Assembly: GCA_934561555.1 (NCBI GenBank)
Contig: CAKTGQ010000013.1
Span: forward strand, 1-64,000
DNA length: 64,000 nt
Source: an uncultured Faecalibacterium sp.
GTDB taxonomy: Bacteria > Bacillota > Clostridia > Oscillospirales > Ruminococcaceae
Direction: 5' to 3'
Under the pieces are notes generated by a model that did no database searches, was not told the DNA's origin, and worked only from the letters and a program-made list of their open reading frames with translations. Positions 1-8,346 of the stretch are shown piece by piece. The position numbers were made by a program, and so were the translations under genes. The stretch's first letter is position 1; each line of letters opens with the position of its first letter.

Positions 1-344
1 CCGGGCAGAAGGGATGCTTTCCAGTTTTGTTTCATGCCCTTGCAGTAGTTCTCCCACCAGCCCCGGGGCGCATCCCGATAGCTGCGGAACAGCGTGTCCA
101 TCATGCAGGAGATGGCCGGCCCCACCAGCAGTCCGCCCACCACGCAGACCGGGATCAGCACCAGCAGACTGGAAGAAAGCAGGGCGTACCCCACTCCCAG
201 CCCGTAGGGGATGCACAGACCCAAGGTAACAAAATCTGCAACGAGAAAGCTTTTCCAGTCTCGTTCCAGCAGCTCCTGATACCGGGGCAGACCAGTGGCG
301 CGTTGACCATGGATGACCGGGTCACTCGGAAAGAATAAGCCCAT
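1..344 (-). CDS. Partial YesL/DUF624-like membrane protein
   Basis: Reading leftward from an ATG at 344, the frame stays open to the window edge, so only the first 114 or so residues are present. An AAGGAGG ribosome site overlaps the stop of the preceding lipoprotein gene, so the two are almost certainly co-transcribed. The translation has two hydrophobic stretches at about residues 34-55 and 58-75. These are followed by the pattern Met-Met-Asp-Thr-Leu-Phe-Arg, an Arg-Asp-x-Pro-x-Gly-Trp-Trp segment and a basic Lys-Gln-Asn-Trp-Lys segment. That layout recalls the DUF624 (YesL) proteins often found next to carbohydrate ABC transporters. The family call is from memory of the pattern; the role is unknown. 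Confidence 0.6.
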   Translation of the reverse strand, partial: MGLFFPSDPVIHGQRATGLPRYQELLERDWKSFLVADFVTLGLCIPYGLGVGYALLSSSLLVLIPVCVVGGLLVGPAISCMMDTLFRSYRDAPRGWWENYCKGMKQNWKASLLP

Positions 345-356
345 TTCTACGCCTCC

Positions 357-947
357 TTAATAGGTGCAGCCGTTCAGAAATTCGGTCAGTACAGCCAGTG
401 CATCGCCGGTGTAGCTCTCCTGACAGGAAAGCTCCCACTCTATGGCACTGGTGCCCTTCTGTCCAAAGGCGGCAACGCCAAAGGCATAGGGGTTGCTTTC
501 GTCCTGATAGGCAAACTGAATGACAGTGTACTCCTGCCCGCCGGCAGTCAGGGTCTGTGTGTCGGAAATATCGTAGTTCTGCTGCGCCAGCTCCTGCCAG
601 CCGGAAACAGCGGAAGCTGCCTTTTCTCCGGTCTTGTTCTCCTGCACCACCAGCGTCAGCTGGGCATCGTAGAGATCGACTGTCTTACCCTCGCTGTTTT
701 CATAGGGCTGGGGTTCTCCGTTGACCCAAGAAGCATAGTACAGACCGTTGGCTGCAAGAATGTCCTTGTTGTCCAGCAGGGTGAAGCCCTCCGGCGGGGC
801 AGGGGCAACCAGTGTTTTGCCTACCGGGGCGGTGCCGTCGGGGTTCACCAGCGGGTCGCTTTTCAAATCCTCATCCTTGACACCACAGCCGGTGCAGAGC
901 ACCGCCGCCAGCGCAAGTACTACAACACACAACCAGTTCCGTTTCAT
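357..947 (-). CDS. Putative lipoprotein in LacI-headed operon
   Basis: This encodes 196 residues. I chose the ATG at 947 because an AAGGAG site lies 7 nt upstream; a longer frame to 977 has no such site. The N-terminus is a lipoprotein signal: Met-Lys-Arg, a hydrophobic run, then Cys-Thr-Gly-Cys, with the putative lipidated Cys near residue 21. The rest is soluble, with no motif I recognise, and should face the cell exterior. Its ATG overlaps the stop of the membrane protein gene upstream, suggesting translational coupling. It is the third gene of an operon starting with a LacI-type regulator next to a fructoside transporter. An accessory or sensing role is inference only. Confidence 0.7.
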   Translation of the reverse strand: MKRNWLCVVVLALAAVLCTGCGVKDEDLKSDPLVNPDGTAPVGKTLVAPAPPEGFTLLDNKDILAANGLYYASWVNGEPQPYENSEGKTVDLYDAQLTLVVQENKTGEKAASAVSGWQELAQQNYDISDTQTLTAGGQEYTVIQFAYQDESNPYAFGVAAFGQKGTSAIEWELSCQESYTGDALAVLTEFLNGCTY

Positions 948-1642
948 GGAGTTGCTCCTTCCGTCAGAATCTCCCACAGCCGTTCGGCCCCTTCGCGGGC
1001 GCGGGCGGCTTTTTCTGCTTTTGCATCTTCATAAAAAGCCCGGCGGCCCAGATACAGATTCTCGACCAGTTCCGCATTCTCGCCGGTGACGGTCGTTCCC
1101 AATACAGTGGTCTGATACGTTCCAAGGTCCGCTTCGGCCAAGGTCGGACAGTCTGCCCAGCACACGGTTTTCCCGGCGGCGGTATAGTCGTTGTTACCCG
1201 GCGGGGTGCCGTCCCAGTTGGCAAGGGCCTGATAATCCAGCTGGAAGTGTGCCGGGTCGTCCAACAGCAGGAAATAGCTGTCCTCAGCGTTCATATCGGA
1301 AAGAAACTGCATCTGCGCCGCCAGTGCGTAGGTCGAGGCGTTTTCCTTGTCCTCGGTATCGCTGACGTACTGGTTGAGCCTGACGCAGACGGCTCCGTCG
1401 CCGTTCAGATCCTCGCCGTACTGCGCAAAGGCGCTTTCAATGGCGCGGGCAGTATCCTCCGGCAGAGAACTTTTGCCGACATAGGCGATCTGATAGTCCG
1501 GCAGGGTTTCGCCCCAGTGCAGGGCGTTTGCCAGCCAACTGATGCCGACCCAAAGCGCCACAGCTGCAATAATAAGGTAGAGCCAGTGGTAGTGCAGCCA
1601 GTTTTTTGCCCAGTACAACCGGCCTTTTTCCGGGGCGGTCAT
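944..1642 (-). CDS. Single-pass membrane protein with extracytoplasmic domain
   Basis: This encodes 232 residues from the ATG at 1642, which overlaps the TGA of the LacI-type gene in an ATGA arrangement; the longer frame to 1684 lies inside lacI and is unlikely. The N-terminus has a short basic segment, then one transmembrane helix at about residues 18-40. A large domain follows, with an Asp-x-Asn-x-Asp-Gly loop resembling a calcium-binding loop and a charged coiled C-terminal segment. I do not recognise the family. Overlaps on both sides (upstream with lacI, downstream with the lipoprotein gene) imply that the products are made together. The topology suggests an outward-facing soluble domain. 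Confidence 0.7.
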   Translation of the reverse strand: MTAPEKGRLYWAKNWLHYHWLYLIIAAVALWVGISWLANALHWGETLPDYQIAYVGKSSLPEDTARAIESAFAQYGEDLNGDGAVCVRLNQYVSDTEDKENASTYALAAQMQFLSDMNAEDSYFLLLDDPAHFQLDYQALANWDGTPPGNNDYTAAGKTVCWADCPTLAEADLGTYQTTVLGTTVTGENAELVENLYLGRRAFYEDAKAEKAARAREGAERLWEILTEGATP

Positions 1643-2646
1643 GCCTTGGTGGTGCCGCCGTAAGCATAGCTGACCGGCAGGCACAGCAGGGAGGGGGTAT
1701 TGGCGCAGTTCTCGTTCAGCACGACTTCCACGCAGGTCTCTGCGATGGCGTCCACGGGCTGAACGATGGTGGAACAGTAATAATCCATGTCGCCGAAGGT
1801 GCGCAGCCCGTCAAAGCCGATGACCTGCACGTCCTCGGGCACCCGAAGCCCCATGAGACGCAGCAGCTGAACAATCTGGTAGGCCAGACGGTCGGTCACG
1901 CAGAAGATGCCGTCAAACTCCAACACGCCGTCCTGCAGATGATCGTCCAGGAACACCGCGAACTCGGCCATGGGGTCAAAGACGGTGCCGTCCCGCGCAT
2001 CTTCCAGATTCTTTATTTCATAAGGAACGCCTGCGGCTTCACAGGCGGCCACAAAGCCGTCCTTGCGTTTGTTGGTCTCGCCCACGATGCTGGAACCGAT
2101 GCGCAGGAAGGCGAGCTTCCTGCAGCCGTTTTCCATCAGCTTTTCGGCGGCCAGCCGCCCGCCTGCGTAGTTATCTGATGCCACGCAGGGGATGTTGGCT
2201 CCGAGATACCGGTCGATGGAGACGGAGTTGATCTCCGAGGGTACTTCCAGCTTCGGGTCATAGGTCAGGGCAATGATGCCGTCCACCTTGTTCTGCTCGG
2301 CCATGCGGATCATTTCCTGCTCTTTTTCATTGTCATAGTCGGTATCGCAGAGCAGCATCCGGTAGCCGCGCTTTTGCAGTGAGCTGTTGATGCAATGAGC
2401 GATCAGGCCGAAATAGGGATGTGCGATGGTGGGCAGGATGACGGCGATGGTATTGGTGCGGTTGCTTTTCAGGCCGCGCGCATAGGCGTTCAGGTGGTAG
2501 TCCAGTTCCTTGATGGCCTGCTCCACCTTTTTGCGGTATTCCTCGCCCACCGGGATGCCGTTGATGACCTTGGACACGGTGCCGAGGGACACGCCTGCCT
2601 CTTTTGCCACATCTTTCATGGTGGGGGCACTGTTCTGCTTTGCCAT
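1639..2646 (-). CDS. LacI-family transcriptional regulator
   Basis: This encodes 335 residues from the ATG at 2646, which has an AAGGAG site 8 nt upstream; the in-frame GTG at 2655 has no room for one. The N-terminal helix-turn-helix is typical of the LacI family (residues 10-30, with Val-Ser-x-x-Thr-Val-Ser-Lys-Val-Ile-Asn-Gly). A periplasmic-binding-protein-like effector domain follows, ending in the expected Thr-Ile-Val-Gln-Pro segment. It lies back to back with the fructoside transporter operon. The shared upstream region holds several dyads of the TGAAACGTTTCA type, including one within its own leader, so it probably represses the transporter genes and itself. The inducer is inferred to be a fructoside or its hydrolysis product. 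Confidence 0.92.
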   Translation of the reverse strand: MAKQNSAPTMKDVAKEAGVSLGTVSKVINGIPVGEEYRKKVEQAIKELDYHLNAYARGLKSNRTNTIAVILPTIAHPYFGLIAHCINSSLQKRGYRMLLCDTDYDNEKEQEMIRMAEQNKVDGIIALTYDPKLEVPSEINSVSIDRYLGANIPCVASDNYAGGRLAAEKLMENGCRKLAFLRIGSSIVGETNKRKDGFVAACEAAGVPYEIKNLEDARDGTVFDPMAEFAVFLDDHLQDGVLEFDGIFCVTDRLAYQIVQLLRLMGLRVPEDVQVIGFDGLRTFGDMDYYCSTIVQPVDAIAETCVEVVLNENCANTPSLLCLPVSYAYGGTTKA

Positions 2647-2667
2647 GCGGTTCACTCCTTTTCTTGT

Positions 2668-2677
2668 GAAACGTTTC
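2668..2677. promoter_or_regulatory. LacI-type operator (perfect dyad)
   Basis: GAAACGTTTC is a perfect 10-bp palindrome with the central CG typical of LacI-family operators. It lies in the leader of the regulator gene, 22 bases upstream of its start codon. It resembles the dyad at 2946-2959, which supports a shared regulator. Confidence 0.65.
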
Positions 2678-2745
2678 TATTTCAAACGGGATATGCGGAC
2701 GAAATATGTCCGTTTTTCCGCAAGGTTCATGGTTCCTGTGGCTTC

Positions 2746-2774
2746 AGTATAGCACGGTTTCACGGGGATGTAAA
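2746..2774 (-). promoter_or_regulatory. Promoter of the LacI-type regulator operon
   Basis: On the minus strand a TTTACA -35 box (2769-2774) and a TATACT -10 box (2746-2751) are separated by 17 bp. The spacer includes part of a GTGAAACC half-site, consistent with autoregulation. Confidence 0.6.
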
Positions 2775-2792
2775 GACTTTTTCGTGAAATTT

Positions 2793-2808
2793 CATGAATC
2801 GTTTCATG
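2793..2808. promoter_or_regulatory. LacI-type operator candidate
   Basis: CATGAATCGTTTCATG is a 16-bp near-palindrome with the same TTTCA half-site and central CG as the neighbouring operators. It lies between the two divergent promoters. Confidence 0.5.
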
Positions 2809-2903
2809 GCAACAAACCACAATAAAATGCACAAAACAAAGCGACTTGAAGTGTGCAAAACGTTGAAAACATGGATACAAGCCGGCTTTTTCAAAAAATC
2901 TGG

Positions 2904-2932
2904 TTGACAGATGACATTCTGCGTGCTATCTT
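2904..2932 (+). promoter_or_regulatory. Promoter of the fructoside ABC operon
   Basis: A perfect TTGACA -35 box (2904-2909) and a TATCTT -10 box (2927-2932) are 17 bp apart, facing the first permease gene. The operator at 2946-2959 lies just downstream of the expected start point, a position suited to repression. Confidence 0.75.
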
Positions 2933-2945
2933 TGTGACACAAGCC

Positions 2946-2959
2946 GTGTAACGTTTCAC
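2946..2959. promoter_or_regulatory. LacI-type operator over the fructoside transcription start
   Basis: GTGTAACGTTTCAC is a near-perfect dyad with central ACGT. It starts 14 bases after the -10 box of the transporter promoter. Its half-site matches the dyad in the leader of the LacI-type gene. Confidence 0.65.
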
Positions 2960-3042
2960 GAAAAACACCGAAAATGCTCCCACACGGCGGGAGCACCCGC
3001 TCCGCAGGGGCTGCGGAAACAGAAAAAGAAGGAGGAGTTTTT

Positions 3043-3990
3043 ATGACGCAAACCTCGCCGGCTGCTGCACGACAGCTGGACGGCATCCCGGTCCACCGCA
3101 AAAGCCTCGGCCAACGGCTGCGGGAAAACTGGCAGCTCTATGTGATGCTGCTGATCCCGGTGGTGCTGACCATCGTTTATAAGTACTGGCCCATGTACGG
3201 CATCCAGATCGCCTTCCGCGATTTCAAGGCAAGCCGGGGCATCACCGGCAGCGAGTGGGTCGGTCTGTACTGGTTTGAGCGGTTCTTCACCGCACCCAAC
3301 TGTGTGCGCATGATCAAGAACACCGTGCTGCTGAGCCTGTACAGCCTGCTGTGGAGTTTCCCCATCCCCATCATCCTGTCCCTGTGCATCAACCAGCTGC
3401 GCTTTGCAAAGTTCAAGCGGGTGGTGCAGACGGTGCTGTATGCGCCCCACTTCATCTCCACCATGGTCATCTGTGGTATGATCAAAATTTTCCTCAGCCC
3501 GTCCGGCGGTCTGCTGAACCTGATTTTGGGCACCAGCGTGGACTTCCTCTCGGAGAGCACTGCCTTCCGCACCATCTATGTGGCCTCCGGCATCTGGCAG
3601 GAGGCTGGCTGGGGCACGATCATTTATATGGCTTGTCTGGCTGCTGTGGACACCAGCCTGTACGAAGCCGCTAAGATCGATGGCGCGTCCATGTTCCAGC
3701 GCATCCTGCACATCGACATCCCGGAACTGGTACCCATGATCGTTTTGCAGCTCATTATGAGCGTAGGCAACCTGATGAACGTGGGCTTTGAAAAGGTGCT
3801 GCTGCTGCAGACCGAACTGAACAAGGCAACCAGCGATATCATTGCCGTGTATGTCTACGAACAGGGCATTATCAACGCCAAGTACAGTTATTCCACCGCT
3901 GTGGGTCTGTTCAATACGGTGGTCAACATCATCCTGCTCATCATCGTCAACCGCATCGCTAAAAAGGCGGCGGACGTCAGCTTTGTGTAA
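3043..3990 (+). CDS. Carbohydrate ABC transporter permease (LplB-like)
   Basis: This encodes 315 residues; the ATG at 3043 follows a strong GGAGGAG site, unlike the longer frame from 2974. It is a polytopic inner-membrane protein with about six helices. The cytoplasmic EAA loop reads Glu-Ala-Ala-x-Ile-Asp-Gly-Ala, the contact surface for the ATPase. The N-terminal pattern, including a Tyr-x-Pro-Met-Tyr-Gly segment, matches the LplB/YtcP-type transporters of Firmicutes. It forms the heterodimeric pore with the next gene product, 15 bp downstream. The operon context of a GH32 enzyme points to sucrose, fructo-oligosaccharides or similar fructosides as cargo. No ATPase gene is nearby, so a shared MsmX-type ATPase is expected. 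Confidence 0.93.
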   Translation: MTQTSPAAARQLDGIPVHRKSLGQRLRENWQLYVMLLIPVVLTIVYKYWPMYGIQIAFRDFKASRGITGSEWVGLYWFERFFTAPNCVRMIKNTVLLSLYSLLWSFPIPIILSLCINQLRFAKFKRVVQTVLYAPHFISTMVICGMIKIFLSPSGGLLNLILGTSVDFLSESTAFRTIYVASGIWQEAGWGTIIYMACLAAVDTSLYEAAKIDGASMFQRILHIDIPELVPMIVLQLIMSVGNLMNVGFEKVLLLQTELNKATSDIIAVYVYEQGIINAKYSYSTAVGLFNTVVNIILLIIVNRIAKKAADVSFV

Positions 3991-4005
3991 AGGGGGCGAG
4001 CCGTT

Positions 4006-4920
4006 ATGGCAAAAAACATTGCAGCATCCCGTCAAAAACAGCCCGGCGGTCTGTCCGATAAGGTCAGCGACATCGTTCTGGTGGTCATCTGCGCCGCCAT
4101 CATGCTCATCGTGGCTTACCCGCTGTACTACGTTCTGGTGGCATCCTTCTCGGATCCCTACGATGTGTACGCCGGCAAGACCTTCCTGCTGCCCAGCCAG
4201 TTCACCCTGAAGGGCTATCAGGCTGTGTTTGCAGACAGTGCGCTGTTCTCCGGTTTTATGAACAGCATCAAGTACACCGTCATCGGTACCATCTACTCGG
4301 TGGTTATGATCTATCTTGTGGCTTACCCGCTGAGCGTGAAGGATCTGCCCGGGCGCAAGTACATCAGCCTGTTCTTCGTCATCACCATGTATTTCGGCGG
4401 CGGTCTGGTGCCTACCTACCTCATCGTCAAGCAGACCGGTCTGCTGGGCAGTATGTGGGCCCTGTTCCTGCCCGGTGTGGTGGCTGTGGGCAACGTGATC
4501 ATCGTCCGCAACTTCTTTGAGAACAATATTCCCCGGGAGCTGCTGGAGGCCGCCGAGATCGACGGTGCCTCCAAGTGGACCGTCTTTGTAAAGATGGTCA
4601 TCCCCCTGAGCCGTTCCATTATGGCCGTTATGGTGGTGTACAGCATGGTGGCCTACTGGAACGACTGGTTCACCGCTCTGATCTACCTGAGAGCCGATCA
4701 GGCTCCGCTGCCGCTGGTGCTGCGCAATATCCTGATCAAGAGCTCCACCAGTGCCAGCCAGTCCTCTATGGTAGCCGGCGGCTTTGCGGAGTTGAATAAG
4801 CTGACCGAAATGATCAAGTTTGCTTCCATCATCGTGGCCGCCGCCCCCATGCTGATCGTTTACCCCTTTGTACAGAAGTATTTTGAAAAAGGCTTCATGG
4901 CCGGTGCGGTCAAAGGCTAA
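4006..4920 (+). CDS. Carbohydrate ABC transporter permease (LplC-like)
   Basis: This encodes 304 residues of the MalG/LplC permease type, with about six membrane helices and an EAA loop reading Glu-Ala-Ala-Glu-Ile-Asp-Gly-Ala. It ends with the Gly-Ala-Val-Lys-Gly tail typical of this subfamily. It starts 15 bp after the first permease behind an AGGGGG site. Its last eight codons and the DNA just after its stop are nearly identical to the end of the sialic acid permease gene at 15041, even though the proteins otherwise differ. That is unusual and is treated as a separate finding. Confidence 0.93.
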   Translation: MAKNIAASRQKQPGGLSDKVSDIVLVVICAAIMLIVAYPLYYVLVASFSDPYDVYAGKTFLLPSQFTLKGYQAVFADSALFSGFMNSIKYTVIGTIYSVVMIYLVAYPLSVKDLPGRKYISLFFVITMYFGGGLVPTYLIVKQTGLLGSMWALFLPGVVAVGNVIIVRNFFENNIPRELLEAAEIDGASKWTVFVKMVIPLSRSIMAVMVVYSMVAYWNDWFTALIYLRADQAPLPLVLRNILIKSSTSASQSSMVAGGFAELNKLTEMIKFASIIVAAAPMLIVYPFVQKYFEKGFMAGAVKG

Positions 4921-5080
4921 AATTGCGACCGCCGCCTGCGGCGGAAACAGGGAGCAATTTTTGGCGCAGCGGTCTGCAAGACGCGAGTGCCGCCCAAGGC
5001 ACGAAGCGGATGCAGGGCACCGCAAGAGGTTTTAAGCGACCGCTGCCCATCCCAGAAAACGAAAAGAACCTGACACAACG
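4918..5080 (+). repeat. Intercistronic structured repeat, copy A
   Basis: The 182-bp gap between permease and binding-protein genes is non-coding. It starts at the stop codon with TAAAATTGCGACCGC and ends with AGAACCTGACACAACG. Inside are two hairpins: CCGCC-TGCG-GGCGG near 4931-4945 and a CGTGCC/GGCACG-type stem near 4985-5001. Copies B (about 14970-15044) and C (about 21880-21995) share parts of it. In this position it could stabilise or process the mRNA and set the binding-protein to permease ratio; this is inference. Confidence 0.6.
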
Positions 5081-5102
5081 TTATAGATAAGGAGAAACAA
5101 CC

Positions 5103-6761
5103 ATGAAAAAGATGATCTCTCGCCGCAATTTCCTGAAGGTTTGTGCCGTTGCCGGTTCTGCCGTGGCGCTGTCTGCCTGCGGCGGCAGCAAAAAGCCTGC
5201 TGCACCGGACCCCTCCAACACCGACCAGACCAGCTTTGATATCGTGGGCGGTCAGTCTGCCCTGAGCCCCGGCTACAACGACAACGAGGTGCTGAAGAAG
5301 CTGGCAGATAACGTGGGCGTCAAACTCAATTACGAGACCATGAGCGACTCCCTCAGCGAGCAGGTGAACATCCGCATTGCAGGCGACCAGCTGCCGGATG
5401 CCTTTATGGGTGTGGGCTTCTCCAACTACGATATCGCCAACTACGGTGCAGACGGCACGTTCCTGGACCTGACCCCCTATATCAACGCCGAGATCATGCC
5501 CAACCTGACCAAGATCCTGGACGAGCACCCCAACATCCGTGCAGCTATCACCATGAGCGACGGCTGCATCTACGGTCTGCCCGCTGCCGAGCAGATGGGC
5601 ACTGCCGGTATCGGTGACGACGAGGATTACAGCATCTTCACCATTCCGCAGTTCTCCATGATCAACAAGCGCTGGCTGGACGAGCTGGGGCTGGCAGTGC
5701 CCACCACGCTGGACGAGCTGCACACCGCCCTGAAGGCCTTCAAGGACAACGATATGTCTGCCAAGGTCTACGGTAATGCTCCCGGCAGCACCATCCCGAT
5801 GTCCACCGGTTTTGACGAGTGGTGCTGGGGTCAGAACATCTTCTACGCAGGCTTCGGATTCACCAACTGGCCCAACGATGTGTGCAACGATCTGGTTCTG
5901 CAGAAGGACGGCAAGTGCCGCTTTGTCTGCGCCGAGGACAACTACCGCAAGGCGGTCACCTACTTCCACGACTGGTACGCCGAGGGTCTGATGGACGTGG
6001 AGATGTTCAGTCAGGATACCAACCAGCTGCTGGCTAAGGGCGCACAGGGCTATCTGGGCGTTTCCACCTGGTGGTACATCGAGGAACTGATGGGCGATTA
6101 CGCCAAGGACTATGTGTTCCTGCCCGTGCTGGACGGCCCGGACGGCACTCACAACGTCACCGTGCGTACCGGCGGCGGTACAAACAGCGGCAACCTGAAC
6201 GTGACCAACAAGTGCCAGAGTCCCGCCAACCTGCTGAAGTTCTTTGACCAGTGGTATGACGGCGAGACCGTGATGCAGCTGCAGTACGGCCCCATCGGCG
6301 TGTTCTTCACCGAGCAGGACGCCAACGGCAAGTGGAAATCTATCACCGAGGAAGAGGCCAAGGCAAAGTACAACAAGGGTGCCGGTGAGCTGAAATCCAC
6401 CTACGAGGTCTGGGGTCCCAAGCTGATCCTCAGCGAGTACTACGACGAGTATTTCTACATGGAGGACCGCGCCATCGAGCGTCTGACCGACCTGAAGGAC
6501 TTCTGGATGCCCTTTGTGGACGACACCACCACCTACCCCATCGACTGCGTGTTCACCAGCGAGGAACTGGACACCATTGACCGCTACCGTGCTGATTTTG
6601 AGAACGCAGTCTCTGAGCAGGAAGGTCTGTGGCTGAAGGACGGCGGCCCCTCCGACAGCGAGTGGGCAGCTTATCTGGACACCCTGACCAATAGCTGCGG
6701 CATGGATAAGCTGCTGGCGGCTTACCAGGGCGCATACGACCGCTACAAGGCTAACGCCTGA
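5103..6761 (+). CDS. Extracellular sugar-binding lipoprotein
   Basis: This encodes 552 residues, a length typical of the LplA/YtcQ class of binding proteins. The N-terminus combines a Tat-like Ser-Arg-Arg-Asn-Phe-Leu-Lys motif (residues 6-12) with a lipobox ending Leu-Ser-Ala-Cys, so the mature protein should be anchored outside the membrane. It has no catalytic motif. It is separated from the permeases by a structured 182-bp spacer and has its own AAGGAG site. It delivers fructosides to the two permeases upstream. Substrate assignment rests on the adjacent GH32 gene, not on the protein itself. Confidence 0.9.
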   Translation: MKKMISRRNFLKVCAVAGSAVALSACGGSKKPAAPDPSNTDQTSFDIVGGQSALSPGYNDNEVLKKLADNVGVKLNYETMSDSLSEQVNIRIAGDQLPDAFMGVGFSNYDIANYGADGTFLDLTPYINAEIMPNLTKILDEHPNIRAAITMSDGCIYGLPAAEQMGTAGIGDDEDYSIFTIPQFSMINKRWLDELGLAVPTTLDELHTALKAFKDNDMSAKVYGNAPGSTIPMSTGFDEWCWGQNIFYAGFGFTNWPNDVCNDLVLQKDGKCRFVCAEDNYRKAVTYFHDWYAEGLMDVEMFSQDTNQLLAKGAQGYLGVSTWWYIEELMGDYAKDYVFLPVLDGPDGTHNVTVRTGGGTNSGNLNVTNKCQSPANLLKFFDQWYDGETVMQLQYGPIGVFFTEQDANGKWKSITEEEAKAKYNKGAGELKSTYEVWGPKLILSEYYDEYFYMEDRAIERLTDLKDFWMPFVDDTTTYPIDCVFTSEELDTIDRYRADFENAVSEQEGLWLKDGGPSDSEWAAYLDTLTNSCGMDKLLAAYQGAYDRYKANA

Positions 6762-6787
6762 TTCTAAGACGCAAGGAGGCATCCGCG

Positions 6788-8263
6788 ATGCCAAGTGAAA
6801 TTTTGAAAAAAGCCCGTGCCTACGAGGCCGAGCACGGCGCAGCCATTTCCCCGGCGGAACGCCCTGCCTACCACATGACCCCTTATGTGGGCTGGCTCAA
6901 TGACCCCAACGGCTTCTCCTACTATAAGGGGCAGTATCATCAGTTCTATCAGTATAATCCCTACGATGTGCGGTGGGCGCCCATGCACTGGGGTCACGCG
7001 GTCAGCACCGACCTGCTGCACTGGGAGTATCTGCCCTGTGCACTTGCCCCGGATTCTCCGGCGGACAACGGCCCCGGCTGCTTCTCCGGTTCTGCCACCG
7101 AGATGGATGACGGCAGGCAGCTGCTGATGTACACCAGCGTGATTGCAGAAAAGCAGCCCAATGGGGAGATGCGGGATATCCAGACCCAAAGCATCGCCAT
7201 CGGTGACGGTCTCAACTACGAAAAACCTGCCTGCAACCCGGTGCTGACCCAGAAAGACCTGCCGGAAGGCTTCAGCAAGTTTGACTTCCGAGACCCCAAG
7301 ATCTGGCGGGAGGCCGACGGCACTTACTCTGCCGTCACCGTCTGCCTGGCCGAGGACGGCAGCGGCGCAGCGGCACTGTTCCAGAGCAAGGACGGCTTCG
7401 ACTGGCACTTTGTCACGGTGCTGGAACGCTGCAACAATCAGTACGGCAAAATGTGGGAGTGCCCGGACTTCTTCCCGCTGGACGGCAAGCAGGTCCTGAT
7501 GCTGGGACCCATGGAGATGCTGCCCAAGGGCGAGTTCCACAATGGTCACAACGTCATTGCCTTCATCGGCAGCTACGACGAAGCCACCCACACCTTCACC
7601 AAGGAAAACGCGCAGCTGATGGACGGCGGCATCGACTTCTACGCCACCCAGACCACCCTTGCCCCGGATGGCCGCCGCATCATGACCGCATGGCTGCAGA
7701 CCTGGTCGGACACCGAGGATAAGCCCAAGGGCTGCAAGTGGTTCGGGCAGACCATCTGCCCGCGCGAACTGCACATCAAGGACGGGCGCATTGTTCAGGC
7801 CCCGGTGCGTGAACTGGATGCCGTCCACGGCAAGCGCACCTTCCACGAAAATGTGACGGTGCAAAGCGAAACTTCTCTGGAAGGCATAAAAGGCCGTGTG
7901 GCCGACCTGACCGTCACGGTGCAGCCCGGCGAGTACCGCTCCTTCACTCTCAAGCTGGCCGCCGATGCAGACCATCACACCAGCCTGACCTACGACCCCT
8001 ACACCTCGCAGCTGACGCTAGACCGCAGCTATGCCGGTTCCCGTGCCGACATCGTTCACCGCCGCAGCTGCAAGGTGCGCAGCCAGAACGGTGCGCTCAA
8101 GCTCCGCATCCTGCTGGATAAGAACAGCATCGAAGTTTTCGCCAACGATGGCGAGCAGACCATGACCGCATGGATCTACACGCCCCAGTCTGCCGATGGC
8201 ATCACCTTTGCTGCCGATGGCAAAGCAACAATCACGGCAGAACAGTTTGAGCTGAATCTGTAA
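6788..8263 (+). CDS. GH32 beta-fructofuranosidase (sucrose/fructan hydrolase)
   Basis: This encodes 491 residues with the full GH32 signature set. Trp-Leu-Asn-Asp-Pro-Asn-Gly at 36-42 carries the Asp39 nucleophile, Arg-Asp-Pro is at 168-170, and Glu-Cys-Pro at 224-226 carries the acid/base Glu224. The C-terminal third forms the usual beta-sandwich module. There is no signal peptide, so it acts in the cytoplasm on imported sucrose, fructo-oligosaccharides or sucrose-6-phosphate. Since import here is by an ABC system rather than a PTS, non-phosphorylated substrates are likelier. The start follows an AAGGAGG site 26 bp after the binding-protein gene, making it the last gene of the operon. Confidence 0.95.
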   Translation: MPSEILKKARAYEAEHGAAISPAERPAYHMTPYVGWLNDPNGFSYYKGQYHQFYQYNPYDVRWAPMHWGHAVSTDLLHWEYLPCALAPDSPADNGPGCFSGSATEMDDGRQLLMYTSVIAEKQPNGEMRDIQTQSIAIGDGLNYEKPACNPVLTQKDLPEGFSKFDFRDPKIWREADGTYSAVTVCLAEDGSGAAALFQSKDGFDWHFVTVLERCNNQYGKMWECPDFFPLDGKQVLMLGPMEMLPKGEFHNGHNVIAFIGSYDEATHTFTKENAQLMDGGIDFYATQTTLAPDGRRIMTAWLQTWSDTEDKPKGCKWFGQTICPRELHIKDGRIVQAPVRELDAVHGKRTFHENVTVQSETSLEGIKGRVADLTVTVQPGEYRSFTLKLAADADHHTSLTYDPYTSQLTLDRSYAGSRADIVHRRSCKVRSQNGALKLRILLDKNSIEVFANDGEQTMTAWIYTPQSADGITFAADGKATITAEQFELNL

Positions 8264-8295
8264 CCTGATATTCCCTTCATTTCTCCTTCATCAAT

Positions 8296-8340
8296 ACAGC
8301 CCCGCTTTGGTTTCTTCTTCACCAAAGCGGGGCTGTGTTT
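8296..8340 (+). terminator. Terminator of the fructoside operon
   Basis: A perfect 16-bp stem (8296-8311 with 8321-8336) is followed by TTTG. It closes the fructoside operon and can also serve the convergent gene ending at 8347. Confidence 0.85.
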
Positions 8341-8346
8341 GTTATG

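Noticed and set aside
2956-5025. 689-residue antisense open frame opposite the two fructoside permease genes
   Set aside because: Its Gln/His/Asp-rich composition is the mirror image of GC-rich coding DNA; the permeases on the other strand have full motifs. The long frames opposite ilvD (22399-24219), ilvB (25935-28166), lysS (9350-10933) and the flavoprotein (56191-58173) were rejected for the same reason.
4917-6794. 625-residue antisense open frame opposite the fructoside-binding protein
   Set aside because: It is a shadow of a high-GC gene with strong codon bias and has no domain pattern of its own.
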